A DNA stretch of 34,400 nucleotides. It comes from Lysobacteraceae bacterium. GTDB taxonomy: Bacteria > Pseudomonadota > Gammaproteobacteria > Xanthomonadales > Xanthomonadaceae. The notes below the pieces were generated by a model. The model ran no database searches. It had not been told where the DNA came from and worked only from the letters and a program-made list of their open reading frames with translations. The position numbers and the translations under genes are program-made. The stretch is taken from the NCBI GenBank assembly GCA_003505795.1, contig DNXT01000334.1:769-35168 (forward strand), in the 5' to 3' direction. The number at the start of each line of letters is the position of its first letter. Positions within the stretch are counted from its first letter, which is position 1. Shown here one piece after another: positions 32,625 to 34,400 of this stretch.

Positions 32625-34400
32625 TCAGAAACTGCCGCTGAAGTTCACGAACAGGGTGGCGTCGCGTGCACGCTTCTGCGCGGTGGTGGTGGTCAGGCCG
32701 AAATTGCTCTGCAGGCCCCACAACCCGGTGCGCGCGCCCAGCACAACGCTGGCGTAGTTGCGGTCGAAGTCGAGGCCCGGCACGTAGTAGTTGCCCACTT
32801 CCGGCATCGACTGCAGCCATGCGCTGGCTTCCTTGCCTTCCTCGAACTCGTGGTCGTAGGTCACCTGCAGGTACGGCTTGACCGAGCCGCCGTCCAGGCG
32901 CGCCTGCCAGCCGGCCCGGCCGACCAGCGAATCGACGTCCTGGTCGCCGTAGCCCAGCGCGGTCGCGCTGCTGTCGCTCTCGGCGTAGCCGTCGCGCTTG
33001 ACCTTCTGCCAGGTCAGCCCGACCACCGGGCCGTGGCGGAACGACCCCTCGCCCATCTCGTAGCCGGCGTTCAGCGCCGCGGTCAGGTTGCTGCCGTCCG
33101 GCGAGCCGCTGTGGACGCGGGTCGCCGGCCCGAGTTGCAGCTTGCGGTCGACGTCGTAGCTCAACCAGGTGTAGCTGACCTGCGCATTGACCCAGACCGG
33201 GCCGGTGTACCAGCCGAAGAAGCCGCCGAGGGTGGTGTCGGACTGGGTGAAATCGCCCTGGCTGTTGCCGAAGTCGGCATCCATGCGGCCGTAGCCGGCG
33301 AAGCCGCCGAACACCAGGTCGCCGCGGCTCCAGTCCAGGCCGAACAGGCCGGCCGGCGCCATGCCGTCGTACAGGTCGGCGTGGTCGTAGCGCTGCATGT
33401 CGCCGCGCACGCTGCCCCACCAGCGCATGCCGTCGGCGTCCGGCTTGCCGTCCAGGTGCCAGGCGACCTGGTCGGCGCGCGCACGGCCGGTGACCTGCGC
33501 CGAGTGCGTCAGCACCTGCTGCAGGCGCGGTGCCTCCAGGATCGAGAGCGCGTACTGGCCCAGCATCTGGTGGGTCGCGGTGGTCGGATGCACGCCGTCG
33601 GCGAACACGTAGCTGTTCTGCGCGTTCGGTTCGGCCAGGCTGGTCGGGTTGCAGGTCGGCAGCACCGCGGTGCAGGCGGTATCGGTGACGTTGGTGAACC
33701 CGTAGGTGCCCGGATCGGCCACGATTTCCTGCAGCAGATGGAAGGTATCGACCGGGATCACCCGCAGGCCGGCGGCGGAAAGACCGGAGAACAGCGCATC
33801 GTTGTAGGCGGCGGCCAGCGCGGTGCCCTGCGCCATGCCGAGCGCGCCCGCCGCGCGCGAGGACGGGGTCAGGCCGATGTCCGGAATGGTCGGCACCAGC
33901 ACGTAGCGGGCGCCGGCATTCTCCAGCGTGGCGACGATGCCGACCTGCGCGGCGACCGCGCTGCCGATGGTGGACTGCACCGGCGCGCCGGCGGCCACCG
34001 CGAACAGGTCGTTGGCGCCGCCCCAGACGGTGTAGAGCGCGTTCGGATTGGCCGTGCCGCCAGTGGCGGCGAGATAGTTGCCGACCTGGGTGGTCAGCGA
34101 CAGCGCCGCGCCCAGTGCGCTGACCGAGTCGGCGTCCACGCGCGCGCCGCCGGCGGCATAGTTGTCGCCGGTCTGGCCGTTGCCGTTGGCCGCGGCATTG
34201 GTGCCGTAGTAGTCGGCCACGTACTCGGACCAGACCCAGCCCGGGTTGGTGGTGAACTTGCCGGTCACCGACTGCACCGACGCCGGCAGCAGCGGACGGT
34301 AGTAGCCGCTGTCGGTGAGGCTGTCGCCGAAGAACACGGTCTGGTCGAAGGCGGATTGGGCCATCGCCGGAGCGGCGGCCAGGGCGACGGCGACGGCCAT
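32625..34400 (-). CDS. GDSL-type autotransporter esterase/lipase (EstA-like), start at or beyond the window edge
   Basis: Outer-membrane esterase displayed on the cell surface. The visible part has 591 residues. A signal-peptide end (MAVAVALAAAPAMAQ) is followed by block I FFGDSLTDSG with nucleophile Ser27. An oxyanion Gly lies in NYAAGGARVD, Asn130 in WGGANDLF, and the catalytic pair Asp268 and His271 in FADGVHPT. From about residue 310 the sequence turns into alternating amphipathic strands of an autotransporter barrel, ending in Phe (FVNFSGSF), the usual outer-membrane signal. The ATG at 34400 coincides with the window end and may be internal to a longer signal sequence. Substrates are probably acyl esters or surfactant-like lipids. 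Confidence 0.92.
   Translation of the reverse strand: MAVAVALAAAPAMAQSAFDQTVFFGDSLTDSGYYRPLLPASVQSVTGKFTTNPGWVWSEYVADYYGTNAAANGNGQTGDNYAAGGARVDADSVSALGAALSLTTQVGNYLAATGGTANPNALYTVWGGANDLFAVAAGAPVQSTIGSAVAAQVGIVATLENAGARYVLVPTIPDIGLTPSSRAAGALGMAQGTALAAAYNDALFSGLSAAGLRVIPVDTFHLLQEIVADPGTYGFTNVTDTACTAVLPTCNPTSLAEPNAQNSYVFADGVHPTTATHQMLGQYALSILEAPRLQQVLTHSAQVTGRARADQVAWHLDGKPDADGMRWWGSVRGDMQRYDHADLYDGMAPAGLFGLDWSRGDLVFGGFAGYGRMDADFGNSQGDFTQSDTTLGGFFGWYTGPVWVNAQVSYTWLSYDVDRKLQLGPATRVHSGSPDGSNLTAALNAGYEMGEGSFRHGPVVGLTWQKVKRDGYAESDSSATALGYGDQDVDSLVGRAGWQARLDGGSVKPYLQVTYDHEFEEGKEASAWLQSMPEVGNYYVPGLDFDRNYASVVLGARTGLWGLQSNFGLTTTTAQKRARDATLFVNFSGSF

Overview
The window looks like a chromosomal stretch from a member of the Xanthomonadaceae/Lysobacteraceae (Xanthomonas, Lysobacter, Luteimonas or Pseudoxanthomonas type). 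The grounds are the very high GC and GC3 of the housekeeping genes, the block sucD-sucC / pilS-pilR / pilB / pilA / pilC-pilD / coaE, xanthomonad-style intergenic hairpin repeats, and frequent GTG/TTG starts. The exact genus cannot be fixed from the sequence alone.

Layout. 1-1137: 3' truncated secreted M28 aminopeptidase (-). 1.8-4.0 kb: methyl-accepting chemotaxis protein (+) with a sigma-28-like promoter. 4.4-7.3 kb: periplasmic M16 two-domain zinc protease (+). 7.6-9.6 kb: sucC-sucD, succinyl-CoA ligase (-). 9.8-12.9 kb: pilS-pilR, the two-component system that activates pilin transcription (+). 13.2-13.4 kb: tiny ORFs including a 40-residue membrane peptide. 13.5-15.3 kb: pilB extension ATPase (-). 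15.5-24.1 kb: a surface-sugar/modification island containing one GT2, two GT4 glycosyltransferases, three SAM methyltransferases, a Wzx-like flippase and a large GT-C-type membrane protein. 24.1-25.0 kb: two type IVa pilins (-). 25.4-27.5 kb: pilC and pilD (+). 27.6-28.1 kb: a small ParE/RelE-type toxin-antitoxin module. 28.1-28.7 kb: coaE. 28.7-31.3 kb: operon of a secreted 165-residue protein, an OmpR-type regulator and its sensor kinase (ColR/ColS or VgrR/VgrS-like). 31.5-32.4 kb: rimK. 32.5 kb: tRNA-Gly(CCC). 32.6-34.4 kb: GDSL autotransporter esterase, touching the window edge.

How the genes fit together. PilS-PilR should drive pilA1 from the sigma-54 promoter I can read at 25134-25152 (GG-N10-GC). 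PilB, PilC and PilD assemble and mature the pilins. The pilA1-terminator-pilA2-GT-C order, with nearby glycosyltransferases, methyltransferases and a flippase of visibly lower GC, suggests a horizontally acquired, exchangeable cassette that builds and attaches a methylated glycan, plausibly to the minor or alternative pilin PilA2. This is the most promising candidate for an undescribed system here. The pathway is an inference from family assignment and gene order; the promoter, terminators, overlaps and compositional step are read directly.

Intergenic regions on the high-GC side carry a two-hairpin repeat of about 46 bp in several copies and both orientations. The low-GC island has none that I could see. 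Long open frames antisense to the real genes are GC-rich shadows and are left out.
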